A stretch of DNA of 64,000 bases from Muribaculaceae bacterium (GTDB lineage Bacteria; Bacteroidota; Bacteroidia; Bacteroidales; Muribaculaceae), in contig JAMPGA010000001.1 of NCBI GenBank assembly GCA_023664185.1, forward strand, positions 272,405-336,404, read 5' to 3'. The position numbers and the translations under genes were made by a program. The notes beneath the pieces were generated by a model. The model made no database searches and was not told the DNA's origin. It saw only the letters and a program-made list of their open reading frames with translations. Position 1 is the first letter of the stretch. The number at the start of each line of letters is the position of its first letter. This document shows, piece after piece, positions 53,901-63,925 of the stretch.

Positions 53901-54428
53901 TCAGAGTGATTGCAATGCCTGAAGTATGTCAAGCGCGTCGAGGCGCGAGAGATGACGGCGGCTCTGGAGAGCCGAGGCAAAGTCGTGGGCCACGGTGTGG
54001 ACGCCGCGATGGGAGAAAACACGTGTGAGATAGTTGATATTCTTGTCGAATATAGCGTCGATCTCATCGTCTTCGAGCTGGCAAGAGTCGCGGCCTTCCT
54101 CAAGAGCAAGTGAGCGAAGGGTGTCGCGCACGTCGGCAGGCAGTCCGGTGTGTCGGTTCACCAGATATCGGCAGAGCAGATTGGCTGTGAGCATGGCTAT
54201 GCCCAGGTTGTAGTTTTTGAGTATCTGGCGCCAGGCCGTCTTGGCCGATACCCCGGGGTTTCCGGCAAAAAAGAATTCGGGAGTCAGTGCCATGGTCTGA
54301 CCACCCTCGGGAGAATCGAGAGATATTGCAGAGAGAATCTCCTCGCCGTCAAAGACCACGAGGCTTATAGCCATGCCGGCAGCGCCATAGCAGCGGTCGG
54401 TCTCGTCGGTATATCTGAGTTTTTCCAT
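53901..54428 (-). CDS. Conserved Bacteroidales protein of unknown function
   Basis: The 175-residue product has no signal peptide. Its centre is ordered, with SLVVFDGEEILSAISLDS, an EFFFAGNPGVSAKTAWRQIL block and a helical NYNLGIAMLTANLLCRYLV. I recall similar sequences as hypothetical proteins in Bacteroidales but no named family. It follows the PorZ-like gene on the same strand with 54 nt between. Confidence 0.65.
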   Translation of the reverse strand: MEKLRYTDETDRCYGAAGMAISLVVFDGEEILSAISLDSPEGGQTMALTPEFFFAGNPGVSAKTAWRQILKNYNLGIAMLTANLLCRYLVNRHTGLPADVRDTLRSLALEEGRDSCQLEDDEIDAIFDKNINYLTRVFSHRGVHTVAHDFASALQSRRHLSRLDALDILQALQSL

Positions 54429-54482
54429 ATCAGTGGAGCAGCTTTTTCTTTCCTATTTAAAACACACGGAGAGGGGATTTGG

Positions 54483-56942
54483 TTAGTTCACCACAAGTAT
54501 TTTTGTGGCTACGGCTCCGGTCGACGATGTCTCGCTGCCGGAAGATGCCATGACATAGTAGACACCGGTCTTGACGCGCTGGCCGTTCATATTGCAACCG
54601 TCCCACACGGCCATACCTCCCTCCGAGGAGGTCTGATACACCAGGTGCATGTCGGCATCGACGATCTTCACCATTGAATTTTCCATGAGTCCCTGTATGG
54701 TGACCCAACCGGTATAGTCGGGTGTCACGGGGTTGGGGTAGGCATAGACCTCTGAAAAGTCTTCGCGAGCCGGACCCGAGGTGGTGGAGAGCTCAAAGAG
54801 CCCCGAGGGGGTGCCCACAAAGAGTGAATTTGACTCCGGGTCGACATACAGGCCGTTGATGGTGTTAGAGGGGAGGCTGGAGTTTGAGGTGGTATAGGTC
54901 TCGAGAATCTCGTCGCCGTTTTCGCTCACGAGATAGAGGCCTGAGTTTTCAGTGCCTATCCACTTGCGGTTGGAGTGGTCTACGGCAATGCAGAGTATCA
55001 ACTCGTTTTCCAGGAGATAGTCAGCCAGGTTAGTGCCGTCGTTGCGAGGCACCTTGACGCGGTTGATGGTAAAGGAGCTCGACATCACCGAGTTGGGATT
55101 GGGAATCACGGCCACACCCATCGAAGTGCCCAGCCACACCTGACCGCGCTGATCCTCGACGCCACACACCCAGTGAAGGGGCTGGAACGACTTGCCGTCT
55201 GAGTCGGTCACGCTTGCCCAGCCGGCCCTGCGGTGATTGGCAGTGTTGGCTATGGTGCCATCGTGCTGTATGGCCTCGAGGGCGTAGTTGGCAAAGCTGT
55301 CGAAGGCCAGTATGATGTTGCTGCCGCGGCAGAACAAGAGGCGCGAGTCGGTCGAGGCCACCTGGCCGCCGAAATCAACCTTCACCCAGTCGTCGCGGGT
55401 AATCTTTGAGAGATCGGCCTGGCGACGTTTGGCAGCGGGGAGCATGGCCACAGCAGCCACCTGGGTGTTGCCGTAGGCAAACGAGGTGACCCAGAGGTTG
55501 CCTTGGTGGTCGATGCCTACAAACTGCGACTGATACACCCACACGCGGGGTATGAGCGAGTTGCTTTCGTCGAAGTGAGCCACCTGGCGCCCGTTTTCCA
55601 GCACATACAGGCCCTCGAGACGCGAGGAGACATAGACACGGCCCTCCACGTCGGGGTCGTCGGTGAGCCATGAGGGGTTGAACAGGCCGGGGCCTCTCAG
55701 ATCGAACTGCAGCTGACCCTGGGATGAGGTGTAGGTGAGATTGTCGGCTGTCAGGCGTGAAAACTCGCCGTTTCGGTAAACGTCACCTTTGAATTTGGTG
55801 TCGCTTCCGCCGCGCGAGGGGTGATACTGCGACTCACCCATGTTGGAAATCAGAAATCCGTTACCGCGGGTGGAGGGTACCACTCTGGCCACGTTCGAGA
55901 AGCTGGTGGCTCCGGAGACGCGGCGACGGTCGGTGAGCACTGTAACCGCACCGTCAGAACCCAGACGATACTGGCCTAAACCTTCGTCGGCAGCGGCCCA
56001 TAGAGCCGTTTCAGGCCCTTTTACGGTAGAGATAAGGTTGCCCTTGAGCGAGGAGGGGAGAGCCCATGTACGGGTCTCCAGAGCGCCCTCATTGGTGATA
56101 TGGCGCACCAGGCTGTCCGACCCAACGAAATATACACCATCATCGGGGGTAGGGGTGAAGCCGCTCACGCTGATGCCGTCGACATTAAACACGTCGGGAG
56201 TAGAGACGCTACTGCAGTCGTCGCTGAGCTTTATCTGTTTCACTTTGCCCCAGAGCAGGCCCACAAGAGCGTTGGAGTTGATGGGTGTGAGCGACGAGCA
56301 GACCCCCCAGGTGTAGCCTACGGTCTTGAAATTGTCGAATTTGTGAATGCGTGTGCCGTATTCGTGAAACATCAGTGGCGTCGAGGCCTCGGGGAAGCCC
56401 GTGGGCACGAGTATGAGCCCCTTGTCGAGGGCGCCCAGGGCTGTGATGCCATGGCCATTGTAGATTCCCGATTCTTTCACCTCGTGGCGCGACTCGTCGA
56501 ATATGACCAGACCGAATTCGGTAGCTACATAGATATTGTCGGCATGAAAGGCCACAGCGTTCACACCCTTCAGGGCGTTGACGTTGGCATCCTTGATGTC
56601 GGGGAGGTTGGCCACGTCGCCTGTGCGGTAATAGATGAGGTCGATGTTTGAGTTGTCGTATACGACGGCCAGATACTTGCGCTCGGCGTTGTAGTAGATA
56701 TTCTTCACCGAATGGTCAGAGAGGTCCTGTCCGGCCACATATGTGCGGGTCTCGTCCATCTTTTTGTCGTAGGAGTTAAGACGTCCGCCGGTCACATACC
56801 ACACCATTTCGTCGGTGTCGATCAGGTGCGTATAGTCGCCCGCCACGGGAAATGACTGTATTGTTCCTGTGGCGATTGATGCCCCCATGGTGAGAGAGAG
56901 CATGGCGGCGAAGAGTGAGAGTATAGTCAGTCGCTTGAGCAT
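54483..56942 (-). CDS. PorZ-like two-component-regulator-type beta-propeller
   Basis: The 819-residue exported protein has a signal peptide (about 1-25), two beta-propeller-like repeats of regulator-propeller blades (GYTWGVCSSLTPINSNALVG, HITNEGALETRTWAL, WLGTSMGVAVI, KWIGTENSGLYLVSENG, LFVGTPSGLFELS) and a C-terminal sorting-like domain (YAYPNPVTPDYTGWVTIQG, then VWDGCNMNGQRVKTGVYYV). This order fits PorZ of the type IX secretion system, a surface protein that takes part in attaching A-LPS to cargo. Other por genes are not in the window, so the assignment is by domain layout only. rdgB lies 4 nt upstream. Confidence 0.72.
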   Translation of the reverse strand: MLKRLTILSLFAAMLSLTMGASIATGTIQSFPVAGDYTHLIDTDEMVWYVTGGRLNSYDKKMDETRTYVAGQDLSDHSVKNIYYNAERKYLAVVYDNSNIDLIYYRTGDVANLPDIKDANVNALKGVNAVAFHADNIYVATEFGLVIFDESRHEVKESGIYNGHGITALGALDKGLILVPTGFPEASTPLMFHEYGTRIHKFDNFKTVGYTWGVCSSLTPINSNALVGLLWGKVKQIKLSDDCSSVSTPDVFNVDGISVSGFTPTPDDGVYFVGSDSLVRHITNEGALETRTWALPSSLKGNLISTVKGPETALWAAADEGLGQYRLGSDGAVTVLTDRRRVSGATSFSNVARVVPSTRGNGFLISNMGESQYHPSRGGSDTKFKGDVYRNGEFSRLTADNLTYTSSQGQLQFDLRGPGLFNPSWLTDDPDVEGRVYVSSRLEGLYVLENGRQVAHFDESNSLIPRVWVYQSQFVGIDHQGNLWVTSFAYGNTQVAAVAMLPAAKRRQADLSKITRDDWVKVDFGGQVASTDSRLLFCRGSNIILAFDSFANYALEAIQHDGTIANTANHRRAGWASVTDSDGKSFQPLHWVCGVEDQRGQVWLGTSMGVAVIPNPNSVMSSSFTINRVKVPRNDGTNLADYLLENELILCIAVDHSNRKWIGTENSGLYLVSENGDEILETYTTSNSSLPSNTINGLYVDPESNSLFVGTPSGLFELSTTSGPAREDFSEVYAYPNPVTPDYTGWVTIQGLMENSMVKIVDADMHLVYQTSSEGGMAVWDGCNMNGQRVKTGVYYVMASSGSETSSTGAVATKILVVN

Positions 56943-56946
56943 TAGG

Positions 56947-57537
56947 TTATTGTGTTTTCTTAATCTGTGTAAGGTATCGGGTTAGCAGGGCAGTGGCACG
57001 ACCGCGGTGTGAGATGGCGTTTTTGGCCTCGGGCGACATGCGAGCAAAGGAGACGGCCTCTCCCTCAGGGCGAAACACGGGGTCGTAGCCGAATCCACCG
57101 TCGCCGTCGGGAGCCGTGAGAATCTCTCCCTCCACACAACCGGTGAAGGTGTGCTCCTCGCCATCGGCCAGAAGGGCTATCACGGTGACAAAGCGGGCCT
57201 TACGATCGGTGATACCCTTGAGGTTTTCGAGCAGCAGCTTCATATTGGCCACGCTGTCGTGGTTCGGGCCGGCATAGCGTGCCGAGTAGACCCCGGGGGC
57301 ACCGCCAAGAGCGTCGACCATCAGACCGGTATCGTCGGCAAAGCAGTCGTAGCCATAGTGTTCCTTCACGTAGCGGGCCTTCTGAAGGGCATTGCCTTCG
57401 AGGGTGTCGGCTGTTTCGGGGATATCTTCATGGCAGCCTATCTCTGCGAGAGAGCGTATCTGGATCCCGTCTCCCACAATACGGCGTATCTCATCGAGCT
57501 TATGGGCGTTGTTTGTGGCAAATACTATTTCCTGCAT
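56947..57537 (-). CDS. rdgB: XTP/dITP pyrophosphatase (RdgB/HAM1)
   Basis: RdgB hydrolyses deaminated purine triphosphates such as dITP and XTP to keep them out of DNA. The 196-residue protein begins with [16 protein letters not shown], contains [25 protein letters not shown] and ends with [18 protein letters not shown], all HAM1 signatures. It lies in a minus-strand series with the phosphoethanolamine transferase and the PorZ-like gene (4 nt apart). Confidence 0.95.
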   Translation of the reverse strand: MQEIVFATNNAHKLDEIRRIVGDGIQIRSLAEIGCHEDIPETADTLEGNALQKARYVKEHYGYDCFADDTGLMVDALGGAPGVYSARYAGPNHDSVANMKLLLENLKGITDRKARFVTVIALLADGEEHTFTGCVEGEILTAPDGDGGFGYDPVFRPEGEAVSFARMSPEAKNAISHRGRATALLTRYLTQIKKTQ

Positions 57538-57565
57538 AATTATATCAACGTGAACCAGGGGCTGT

Positions 57566-59098
57566 TTATTGCCGCATGAGGCTCTTTTCGGGGTCGAGGA
57601 CAGAGGTTTTTATGCCTGCAGCGTCGAGAACGGTGTGAAACATCACATCGCTCAGCACACGCCGTGAGGCGTTGCGCTTGAGAGCCTCGACTTTTTCGGG
57701 CCGACGACGTGCATATTCGGCTGAATACCAGATGAGGCAGCCCGGATTGTGGAGCTCGGGCCAGTCGGTGGGATGCAGGTAGCGCCCTTCCTCGCCCAGT
57801 GCCTCGCCATGGTCAGAGATGTAGATGATGACGGCATCACGGTCACGGAGGCGTGTGGTGAGGCTATGGAGAAAGAGGTCGGTGGCCAGAATGGCGTTGT
57901 CGTAGGAGTTGACTATCTGCTCGCGGGTGAGCTCTGAGAATATACGGCTGTCCGTCTCAGGCTTGAACTTAGCCAGCGAGTCGGGGTAGTGGGAGCGATA
58001 CCACCAGTGGGCGCCTATGGTGTGGAACACCGTCAGACGCGGCGTGCCCTCGGGGAGAGCAAGGGAGTCGTAGAGCGGCAGCATGTCGGTGTCCATCCAT
58101 TTATCGAAGTTATAGAGGCTCTTGGCAGCGTTTCCGTAGAGCAGGGTGTCGGCCTCGTGCATGAAGTAGGCAAACGTCTTCACCATATCCTGGTTTGAAA
58201 TCCATGCCGTGTGATAGCCGGCCTTGCGTAACAGGGTGATAAACGACTGCTCGGTCAGAGCACGCTGGGGGTGGAGGGAGTCGGCACGCGTGACGAGATG
58301 AGGCACACTGGTGTGTGTGAAACACGGTATGGTGTGCATCTCCGGGAAGCTCACGGTGGCCGTGTCGCCACGCATCAGAGGGGTGGTGTCGCGCTGATAG
58401 CCGTTGAGCGAGAGATGGTCGGCACGTGTCGACTCGCCTATGACGAATATCACTTCGGGCTGCACCGAGTCGGGCTGCACGGCCACAGAGTCGAAGGTAT
58501 CGCGATGCTCGGAAGCTACACTTCTGTTGGCCAGATAAGTGGCTGTGGAGCAGACTACCGACATGGGCATTCTCACCGAGATGGGATTGTAGAGCCACGC
58601 CACAGTGGGCAGGAAGGGGACTATCACGACCACCATACACACCGGAGCCCACAGATACCACCGCGAGGGGGTGCGCACACGGCGCCATCTCACCACGGCG
58701 GCTACAATCCCTATGGCCAGACACAGCAGAGCCACAACTACAAGCAGCGGAGTCACCACGGTGAGACAGGTCTTCACGTCGTTGACGGCAGCCAGCTCAA
58801 CCACCTGCGGCGTTATCATGACGCGCATGGTGAGGTGATAGTAGGTCAGAATCCCCGACACACTGATTATGGGCGGGAATGTGACGGCAAAAACCACCCT
58901 ATTCAGAGCCAGAAGCCCGAACAGAGCGGCATTGAAGAGGGTGACCACCGTCCAGTGGCCTGCGATGTTGGCAAAGCCGGTCAGGCCGGCCACGGGGGAG
59001 TCAATGAATTCAAGTATGGTAAACACCACGGCATAGGCTATGACCGTGATGATCCAGAAACGGAGAAAAGTTATATCCGGGCTGCTACTTTTGGGCAC
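57566..59098 (-). CDS. Phosphoethanolamine transferase (EptA-like sulfatase fold)
   Basis: These inner-membrane enzymes move phosphoethanolamine from lipids to lipid A or core sugars and affect resistance to cationic peptides. The 510-residue product has an N-terminal helix group (about 12-32, 42-62, 70-85, 112-135, 148-168) and a periplasmic alkaline-phosphatase-like domain with the catalytic Thr in [16 protein letters not shown], an [12 protein letters not shown] segment and [17 protein letters not shown]. The acceptor cannot be decided. It overlaps the thioredoxin lipoprotein gene by 14 nt. Confidence 0.9.
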   Translation of the reverse strand: MPKSSSPDITFLRFWIITVIAYAVVFTILEFIDSPVAGLTGFANIAGHWTVVTLFNAALFGLLALNRVVFAVTFPPIISVSGILTYYHLTMRVMITPQVVELAAVNDVKTCLTVVTPLLVVVALLCLAIGIVAAVVRWRRVRTPSRWYLWAPVCMVVVIVPFLPTVAWLYNPISVRMPMSVVCSTATYLANRSVASEHRDTFDSVAVQPDSVQPEVIFVIGESTRADHLSLNGYQRDTTPLMRGDTATVSFPEMHTIPCFTHTSVPHLVTRADSLHPQRALTEQSFITLLRKAGYHTAWISNQDMVKTFAYFMHEADTLLYGNAAKSLYNFDKWMDTDMLPLYDSLALPEGTPRLTVFHTIGAHWWYRSHYPDSLAKFKPETDSRIFSELTREQIVNSYDNAILATDLFLHSLTTRLRDRDAVIIYISDHGEALGEEGRYLHPTDWPELHNPGCLIWYSAEYARRRPEKVEALKRNASRRVLSDVMFHTVLDAAGIKTSVLDPEKSLMRQ

Positions 59099-59534
59099 TA
59101 TTGATGAAGTTTTTCAGTTCATCGGCCGTCATGTAGCCCACGGAGCTGATCACTTTGCCATCGGGCATCATGACGGAGACCTGCGGGATGCTCGACACTC
59201 CGAACTGTACGGCCGGAGTGGGTGACTTGTCGACATCGACCGTGACAAACACAGCTTTACCGGCCATCTCCTCGGCCACAGCGTGGAATATAGGGCCGAA
59301 TTTGCGGCATGGCGGGCACCACACGGCGCTGAAGTCTATTACTAAGGGTAGTTTGGGGTCAGGAGTTATCGCCTCGTCGGCAGCTACCCTGACAGTGTTT
59401 CTTGAGGCGGTCGCAGCTTGCATTTCGGCCGCCGGCTTGTCGGCCGGTGTTGTTGAATCCTTGGTCGGCCGGGTGTCGCCACAGGCGCTTAGCGCAAGGG
59501 CCAGAATCGGAAGAATAAGGAGTCGTGGAAACAT
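59085..59534 (-). CDS. Thioredoxin-fold lipoprotein
   Basis: The 149-residue product has a lipoprotein signal (lipobox ending ALSAC, Cys18), a short Thr/Ala linker and a thioredoxin domain with the active site WCPPC in FSAVWCPPCRKFGPIF and the cis-Pro in SSIPQVSVMMPDG. It should act in periplasmic disulfide reduction or exchange. The ATG at 59534 starts the signal peptide; the upstream frame overlaps the mdh terminator. The 3' end overlaps the transferase gene by 14 nt, implying coupling. Confidence 0.88.
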   Translation of the reverse strand: MFPRLLILPILALALSACGDTRPTKDSTTPADKPAAEMQAATASRNTVRVAADEAITPDPKLPLVIDFSAVWCPPCRKFGPIFHAVAEEMAGKAVFVTVDVDKSPTPAVQFGVSSIPQVSVMMPDGKVISSVGYMTADELKNFINSAQK

Positions 59535-59609
59535 GTTGTGGAGAGTAAAAAAAGTGTGAGGGTTGAGGTGATCTGTGGAGCAGCGGGGAGAGTCTGTGGA
59601 AAAACTCGG

Positions 59610-59658
59610 AAAAAAGGTGCGCGACAGATTACATATATAACCCGCCACACACCTTTTT
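59610..59658 (-). terminator. Intrinsic terminator of mdh
   Basis: Read on the minus strand, AAAAAGGTG (plus 59650-59658) pairs with CACCTTTTTT (plus 59610-59619), the stem continues with G-U pairs, and a T-run ends it. It lies 11 nt after the mdh stop. Confidence 0.8.
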
Positions 59659-59669
59659 GGTTCGGTTCA

Positions 59670-60599
59670 TTAGCAGTTGAGAGCAGCGTTGGTGTTGCGC
59701 ACGGCGGCAGCGCTCTTCTCAAAGAGGGCCTTCTCCTGGTCGTTGAGGTTGAACTCTACGACGCGCTCTATACCGTTGCGGCCGATGATGGCGGGAACGC
59801 CGATGCAGATGTCGCTCTGTCCGTACTCACCCTCGAGCATAGCCGAGCATGAGATGAGCTTGCGCTCGTTGTGGAGCACAGCTTTCACCATCTGAGCTCC
59901 TGCTGCGCCGGGGGCATACCATGCCGAGGTGCCGAGGAGCTTGGTGAGGGTTGCACCGCCCACCATTGTGTCGGCAGCCACTTTCTGAAGAGTCTCGTCG
60001 TTGAGATACTCAGATGCAGGCACACCGCGCCAAGCGGCATAGCGTGTCAGAGGAATCATAGTGGTGTCGCCGTGGCCGCCGATCACGATACCCTCCACCT
60101 CAGTGGGGTTGGCGCCGAGGGCGTTGGCCAGGTTATATTTGAAGCGGGCGCTGTCGAGAGCACCGCCCATGCCGATGATGCGGTTTTTGGGCAGACCACT
60201 CACTTTGTGAATCAGATATGTCATCGTGTCCATGGGGTTGGAGATGCACACGATGATGGCGTTGGGTGAGTGAGCGAGGATCTGCTCTGTCACACTCTTT
60301 ACGATGCCGGCGTTGACACCGATGAGCTCTTCGCGGGTCATACCGGGTTTGCGGGGAATACCCGAGGTGATCACTACCACGTCGCTACCCTCGGTGGCGG
60401 CATAGTCGTTTGTCACGCCGCGGAGGGTTGTGTTGAGATTGAGGATAGAGGCTGTCTGCATGATATCCATGGCTTTGCCTTCCGAAACGCCTTCCTTGAT
60501 GTCGAGAAGAACTACCTCGTCGGCTATGCCGCAGGTCACTAAAACATTTGCACACGTTGCGCCCACATTGCCGGCGCCTACTACTGTTACCTTTGACAT
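59670..60599 (-). CDS. mdh: Malate dehydrogenase
   Basis: Mdh interconverts malate and oxaloacetate with NAD, feeding the reductive branch toward fumarate, succinate and propionate in Bacteroidales. The 309-residue protein is of the LDH-like type: GAGNVGA at 8-14, the substrate-loop IPRKPGMTREEL, NPMDTMTYL and the catalytic His in GGHGDTTMIPL. It has its own promoter (60626-60657) and terminator, so it is monocistronic. Confidence 0.97.
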   Translation of the reverse strand: MSKVTVVGAGNVGATCANVLVTCGIADEVVLLDIKEGVSEGKAMDIMQTASILNLNTTLRGVTNDYAATEGSDVVVITSGIPRKPGMTREELIGVNAGIVKSVTEQILAHSPNAIIVCISNPMDTMTYLIHKVSGLPKNRIIGMGGALDSARFKYNLANALGANPTEVEGIVIGGHGDTTMIPLTRYAAWRGVPASEYLNDETLQKVAADTMVGGATLTKLLGTSAWYAPGAAGAQMVKAVLHNERKLISCSAMLEGEYGQSDICIGVPAIIGRNGIERVVEFNLNDQEKALFEKSAAAVRNTNAALNC

Positions 60600-60625
60600 G
60601 ATTGTATCTTGATTGGTTTACGATG

Positions 60626-60657
60626 CAAAATTATAGAAAAATTTCCATAATTACAAT
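60626..60657 (-). promoter_or_regulatory. Promoter of mdh
   Basis: Minus strand ATTG (60654-60657) and TAATTTTG (60626-60633) are 20 nt apart, about 27 nt before the ATG. Confidence 0.7.
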
Positions 60658-60670
60658 TTTTCACACATTC

Positions 60671-61852
60671 TTATGTTCGGAATGCCGAGCGCACCGAACT
60701 GCTCACGGCCAGCCACCCTGTCAGGGTGACAAGGACGGTTATGGCCAGGCCGCACAACAGTGTGAACCACAGCTCACTGCCTGTGGTGCCAAGCTGAGCC
60801 ATGGCCGGATGCCACCATTGCGCCACACTCCACAATATCAGAGCGGCGCAAAGGTAGACCACTATATTCACAGCCGATATCAGCCGCATATACACTGCAG
60901 TGATCTGGCTGGGGGCATAGCCCAGCTGGAGTAAATCGTGGATCTTGGCACGGTTTTTCTGCAGCAGCAGCCACACACTCAGCACCAGTATGAACACCGC
61001 CAGCAGGCATATCATTGCGCCTACGGCCACCACTACGGCCGTGGCCAGTCCCATGAAGCGCATCATCTTGCTGCCGGCTTCGCGGTCGCCGGCGGCCTCA
61101 AGGCCATGTGTGTGCAGATACTCGAGAGCCGCAGGGTCGGCAGCCTGGCGCAGCTTCACTATGAGACGTGAGGGCAACGATGAGGCTCCCGGGGCAAAGC
61201 GATGGTTGGCCCACGTCATGAAGCGCTCGGGCACGGCTATGGTGTTGAGCCTCGACGAGAAGCCGGCTATGCGGGCATCCACCCACTCCTGCCGTCCGTT
61301 GCCACTGAGCGAGAGACGCAAAGGGAGCATCGAAATCATATCTTCAGAGATCTGCGGGAGGCCGCGTGCCGAGGCATAGCCAAAGTTGTAGAGTGTGAGA
61401 TAGTCTTTGGAGATTATCACCGGGAGAGTCTCGCCTGAGCCGGGCTCGTAGGTGTCCCAGCCGCGCGGCGATACATCGAAAAACTCATCGGGAATGGCCT
61501 CGAGAAAGAGCGATGTGTACATATTGGAGCCCCCCATGGCCAGACTGAGCGACACATTGAAGTCGGCGGCTGTAAAGGCTCCGGTGGCGGCTGCCCAGGG
61601 CTGTGAGGCTATCTCTTGCTGCTCCTCAGGCGAAAAGGGGGTGACACCCATGGGGGTGTCAACTTTCTTGGAGATGATGAGATAGTCGGAAGAGATGAAT
61701 GAGTCGTCGGCCGAGGCCATCGAGGTGATGTCGCGGTAAAACTGTATGGCCAGCAGCATTATGGCCAGCCCCACGAGATTGGCCAGGGCATAGCCCACAG
61801 TCTGCACGGGGCTGACGTTGCGGCGCAGGAGGCGGCTGATTATATTCTTCAT
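60671..61852 (-). CDS. FtsX/MacB-like ABC transporter permease
   Basis: The 393-residue membrane protein has one N-terminal helix (about 22-42), a large external domain (about 43-270) and three C-terminal helices (about 272-300, 322-345, 362-385). This is the layout of FtsX/LolC/MacB permeases, which do mechanical work on substrates in the periplasm rather than transport across the inner membrane. Its start overlaps the ATPase gene by ATGA (61849-61852). Substrate unknown. Confidence 0.82.
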   Translation of the reverse strand: MKNIISRLLRRNVSPVQTVGYALANLVGLAIMLLAIQFYRDITSMASADDSFISSDYLIISKKVDTPMGVTPFSPEEQQEIASQPWAAATGAFTAADFNVSLSLAMGGSNMYTSLFLEAIPDEFFDVSPRGWDTYEPGSGETLPVIISKDYLTLYNFGYASARGLPQISEDMISMLPLRLSLSGNGRQEWVDARIAGFSSRLNTIAVPERFMTWANHRFAPGASSLPSRLIVKLRQAADPAALEYLHTHGLEAAGDREAGSKMMRFMGLATAVVVAVGAMICLLAVFILVLSVWLLLQKNRAKIHDLLQLGYAPSQITAVYMRLISAVNIVVYLCAALILWSVAQWWHPAMAQLGTTGSELWFTLLCGLAITVLVTLTGWLAVSSSVRSAFRT

Positions 61853-62511
61853 AGATGCAGCAGCTTATAATCAGTTATGGAAAGCTTGTTGCCCACAGAT
61901 GTGGCTATAAGGGCGGCATTGCGGGCCTCGGCCTCCGAGGCGATGAGCGCGGCCACGGAGGCATTGTTGCGGGCATCGAGGTGGCTCACAGGCTCGTCGA
62001 CCAGCAGAAAGTCGAACGGCTGGCACAAGGCTCTCACTATGGCCACCCTCTGCTGCTGCCCCACGGAGAGGCGTCCGGCCGGAATATCAGCCTTGGCGCC
62101 CAGCTCCACGCGCTCCAGCAAGGTGCGCAGCTCGGCTTCAGTGTGGAAGTCGGTGAGACGGTTCTTGATCATAAGATTCTCCATGGCTGTGAGCTCGGGG
62201 AAGAGTCTCATCTCCTGAGGCAGATAGGCCAGGGCACGTCTGCGAAGCTCACACCAGCGGTTTATGCCAAAGGTGCGTATGTCGGTGCCGTCGAAGAGGA
62301 TTTCGCCGTCATAGTCAGTACGTGAGCCGTAGATGTATGCGCAGAGGCTCGACTTGCCCGTCCCGCTCTCGGCCTCTATCACATAGCGACCAGGGCGGCT
62401 GAAGCTTATTTCGGGGCGCAACCACACCTCCGAGTGGCACACAGGTGGTTCGGTCTCGCTCCCCCTGAACACCCGGGGCAGCGTGTGCCGCAGGGTGATG
62501 GTGTCGATCAT
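61849..62511 (-). CDS. ABC transporter ATP-binding protein
   Basis: The 220-residue ATPase has a Walker A ESGTGKSS (about 43-51), the signature LSVGQQQRV, a Walker B FDFLLVDEPVSHLD and the switch region. It resembles LolD/MacB-type ATPases in size. It is linked by ATGA overlaps both to the permease and to the preceding lipoprotein gene (62508-62511), so the three make a complex or at least one operon. Confidence 0.92.
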   Translation of the reverse strand: MIDTITLRHTLPRVFRGSETEPPVCHSEVWLRPEISFSRPGRYVIEAESGTGKSSLCAYIYGSRTDYDGEILFDGTDIRTFGINRWCELRRRALAYLPQEMRLFPELTAMENLMIKNRLTDFHTEAELRTLLERVELGAKADIPAGRLSVGQQQRVAIVRALCQPFDFLLVDEPVSHLDARNNASVAALIASEAEARNAALIATSVGNKLSITDYKLLHL

Positions 62512-63896
62512 ATCAGAGCGCTGAGGATGTTGACGAGCACGGGGCCTTCGGTGCCGGGCAGTGTCACGAGTATCTTGCCGTCAGTTCCGGCCACTGAGGC
62601 ATTGATGTTGAGACCCCACGCGGGTAGACCGGGGCCATAGGGCTTGAGCGAGGGGATGGCCACACGAGCAGCGGCCTCTTTGTTGACAAACAGCGGAGCC
62701 AAAGGATTCTCGCCTGTATCGGAGAAGTGGTGGTTGGATATGGCCATATAGCCGTCTACATTGCCCATATACAGGTTGAGGCCATAGTTATTGATGGATA
62801 TGATGCCTGTGCGGGGGTCTGTTTTGGGTGTGATGCCGCTGGTGAAACAGAGTGCGCGCACCTGGTCGAGCAGGGCGTTTATCTTATCCTGGGGCATATG
62901 GGCCATGAGGGTGAATTTCCAGCTGCCCGGGTCGGTGTCGGCCATGTCGGTCACATCGAGGGGTGAAGCGGCGAGCATCACAGTACCGTCGATCGACGAG
63001 AGATAGGGGAGGGCCATCTGCATCATTGCCATGGCCTGGAAGTCACGCGAGAAGGAGGCAAGTGTACCCAATATGTTCCAGTCGAAATCAGATGTGAAGC
63101 CGGCGGCCACGGCTATTACAGGGTCGCCGCTCACATAGGCCAGCACTGCGGGGTTGAGCTGCTGAAGCCCCTTTACAGGCTGCTTCTCGCCATCCCCCTT
63201 CATCATACACCAGTCTATAGCCAGCTTATTGTCGGGCGCGGTCACTGTAGCCACGTTCCAAATGGCCTGCTGAGCTTCGGCTTTGAGCTCATTGCCTTCC
63301 ACGGCCTTCGACAGCACTGCCACATTAACGAGAGCTTCGGTTGTGAGGGCTCGGTTTATACCCTCGATTTTTGATATAGGATTCTTTTTAGCAGTCTCAA
63401 GGAGAGCCTTCACGCCTGCTGCGGGATTAGAGCCTTCGGTGATCCACACCTGGGTGTCGGAGGCCACCACCGACTGATTTTTCGTGGTGCCCACGTGCAT
63501 CCCTTCGGCATCATCCCCCCATTTTACATAGTCGCCACAAGCGTTGCTGAAGTCGGGGAAAGAGGATATGCCGAAGGTGGCAAATACCAGGTCGGAGGTC
63601 TCGGCCAGGACAACGCGGTCGAGGGTCGAGATATTGGAGTTGATCATTCGCGCCATTATCCGGCATGACTCGTCGATTTTCTCGGTCTTGCCCTGGATGA
63701 GGGGGTCGTATTCCACATTGCCATTGTCAAATTTAATGCCGCTCTCCCGACAGAGGTCTGTGGCATTGAGTGTCACCACCACTTTGGCATCGGCTGGCAC
63801 AGTGTCGAGGATGTCGACACGGTCGCCGGAGCATGAGTTGAGGCCTGAAAGCATCACCGCCAGGGCGGCACAGGCAAAGAGTTGTTGTAATTTCAT
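62508..63896 (-). CDS. DUF4836-like lipoprotein
   Basis: The 462-residue product has a lipoprotein signal with Cys22 in GLNSCSG, then VDILDTVPADAKVVVTLNA, a start shared with Bacteroidales lipoproteins of the DUF4836 type. The body has repeating alpha/beta parts and no recognised catalytic motif. Coupled by ATGA overlap to the ABC ATPase gene, so it may be the periplasmic partner of the FtsX-like permease (inference). The family assignment is moderate. Confidence 0.65.
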   Translation of the reverse strand: MKLQQLFACAALAVMLSGLNSCSGDRVDILDTVPADAKVVVTLNATDLCRESGIKFDNGNVEYDPLIQGKTEKIDESCRIMARMINSNISTLDRVVLAETSDLVFATFGISSFPDFSNACGDYVKWGDDAEGMHVGTTKNQSVVASDTQVWITEGSNPAAGVKALLETAKKNPISKIEGINRALTTEALVNVAVLSKAVEGNELKAEAQQAIWNVATVTAPDNKLAIDWCMMKGDGEKQPVKGLQQLNPAVLAYVSGDPVIAVAAGFTSDFDWNILGTLASFSRDFQAMAMMQMALPYLSSIDGTVMLAASPLDVTDMADTDPGSWKFTLMAHMPQDKINALLDQVRALCFTSGITPKTDPRTGIISINNYGLNLYMGNVDGYMAISNHHFSDTGENPLAPLFVNKEAAARVAIPSLKPYGPGLPAWGLNINASVAGTDGKILVTLPGTEGPVLVNILSALI

Positions 63897-63925
63897 AATA
63901 AAGTGTATATGTGAGTCAGGTCGGA

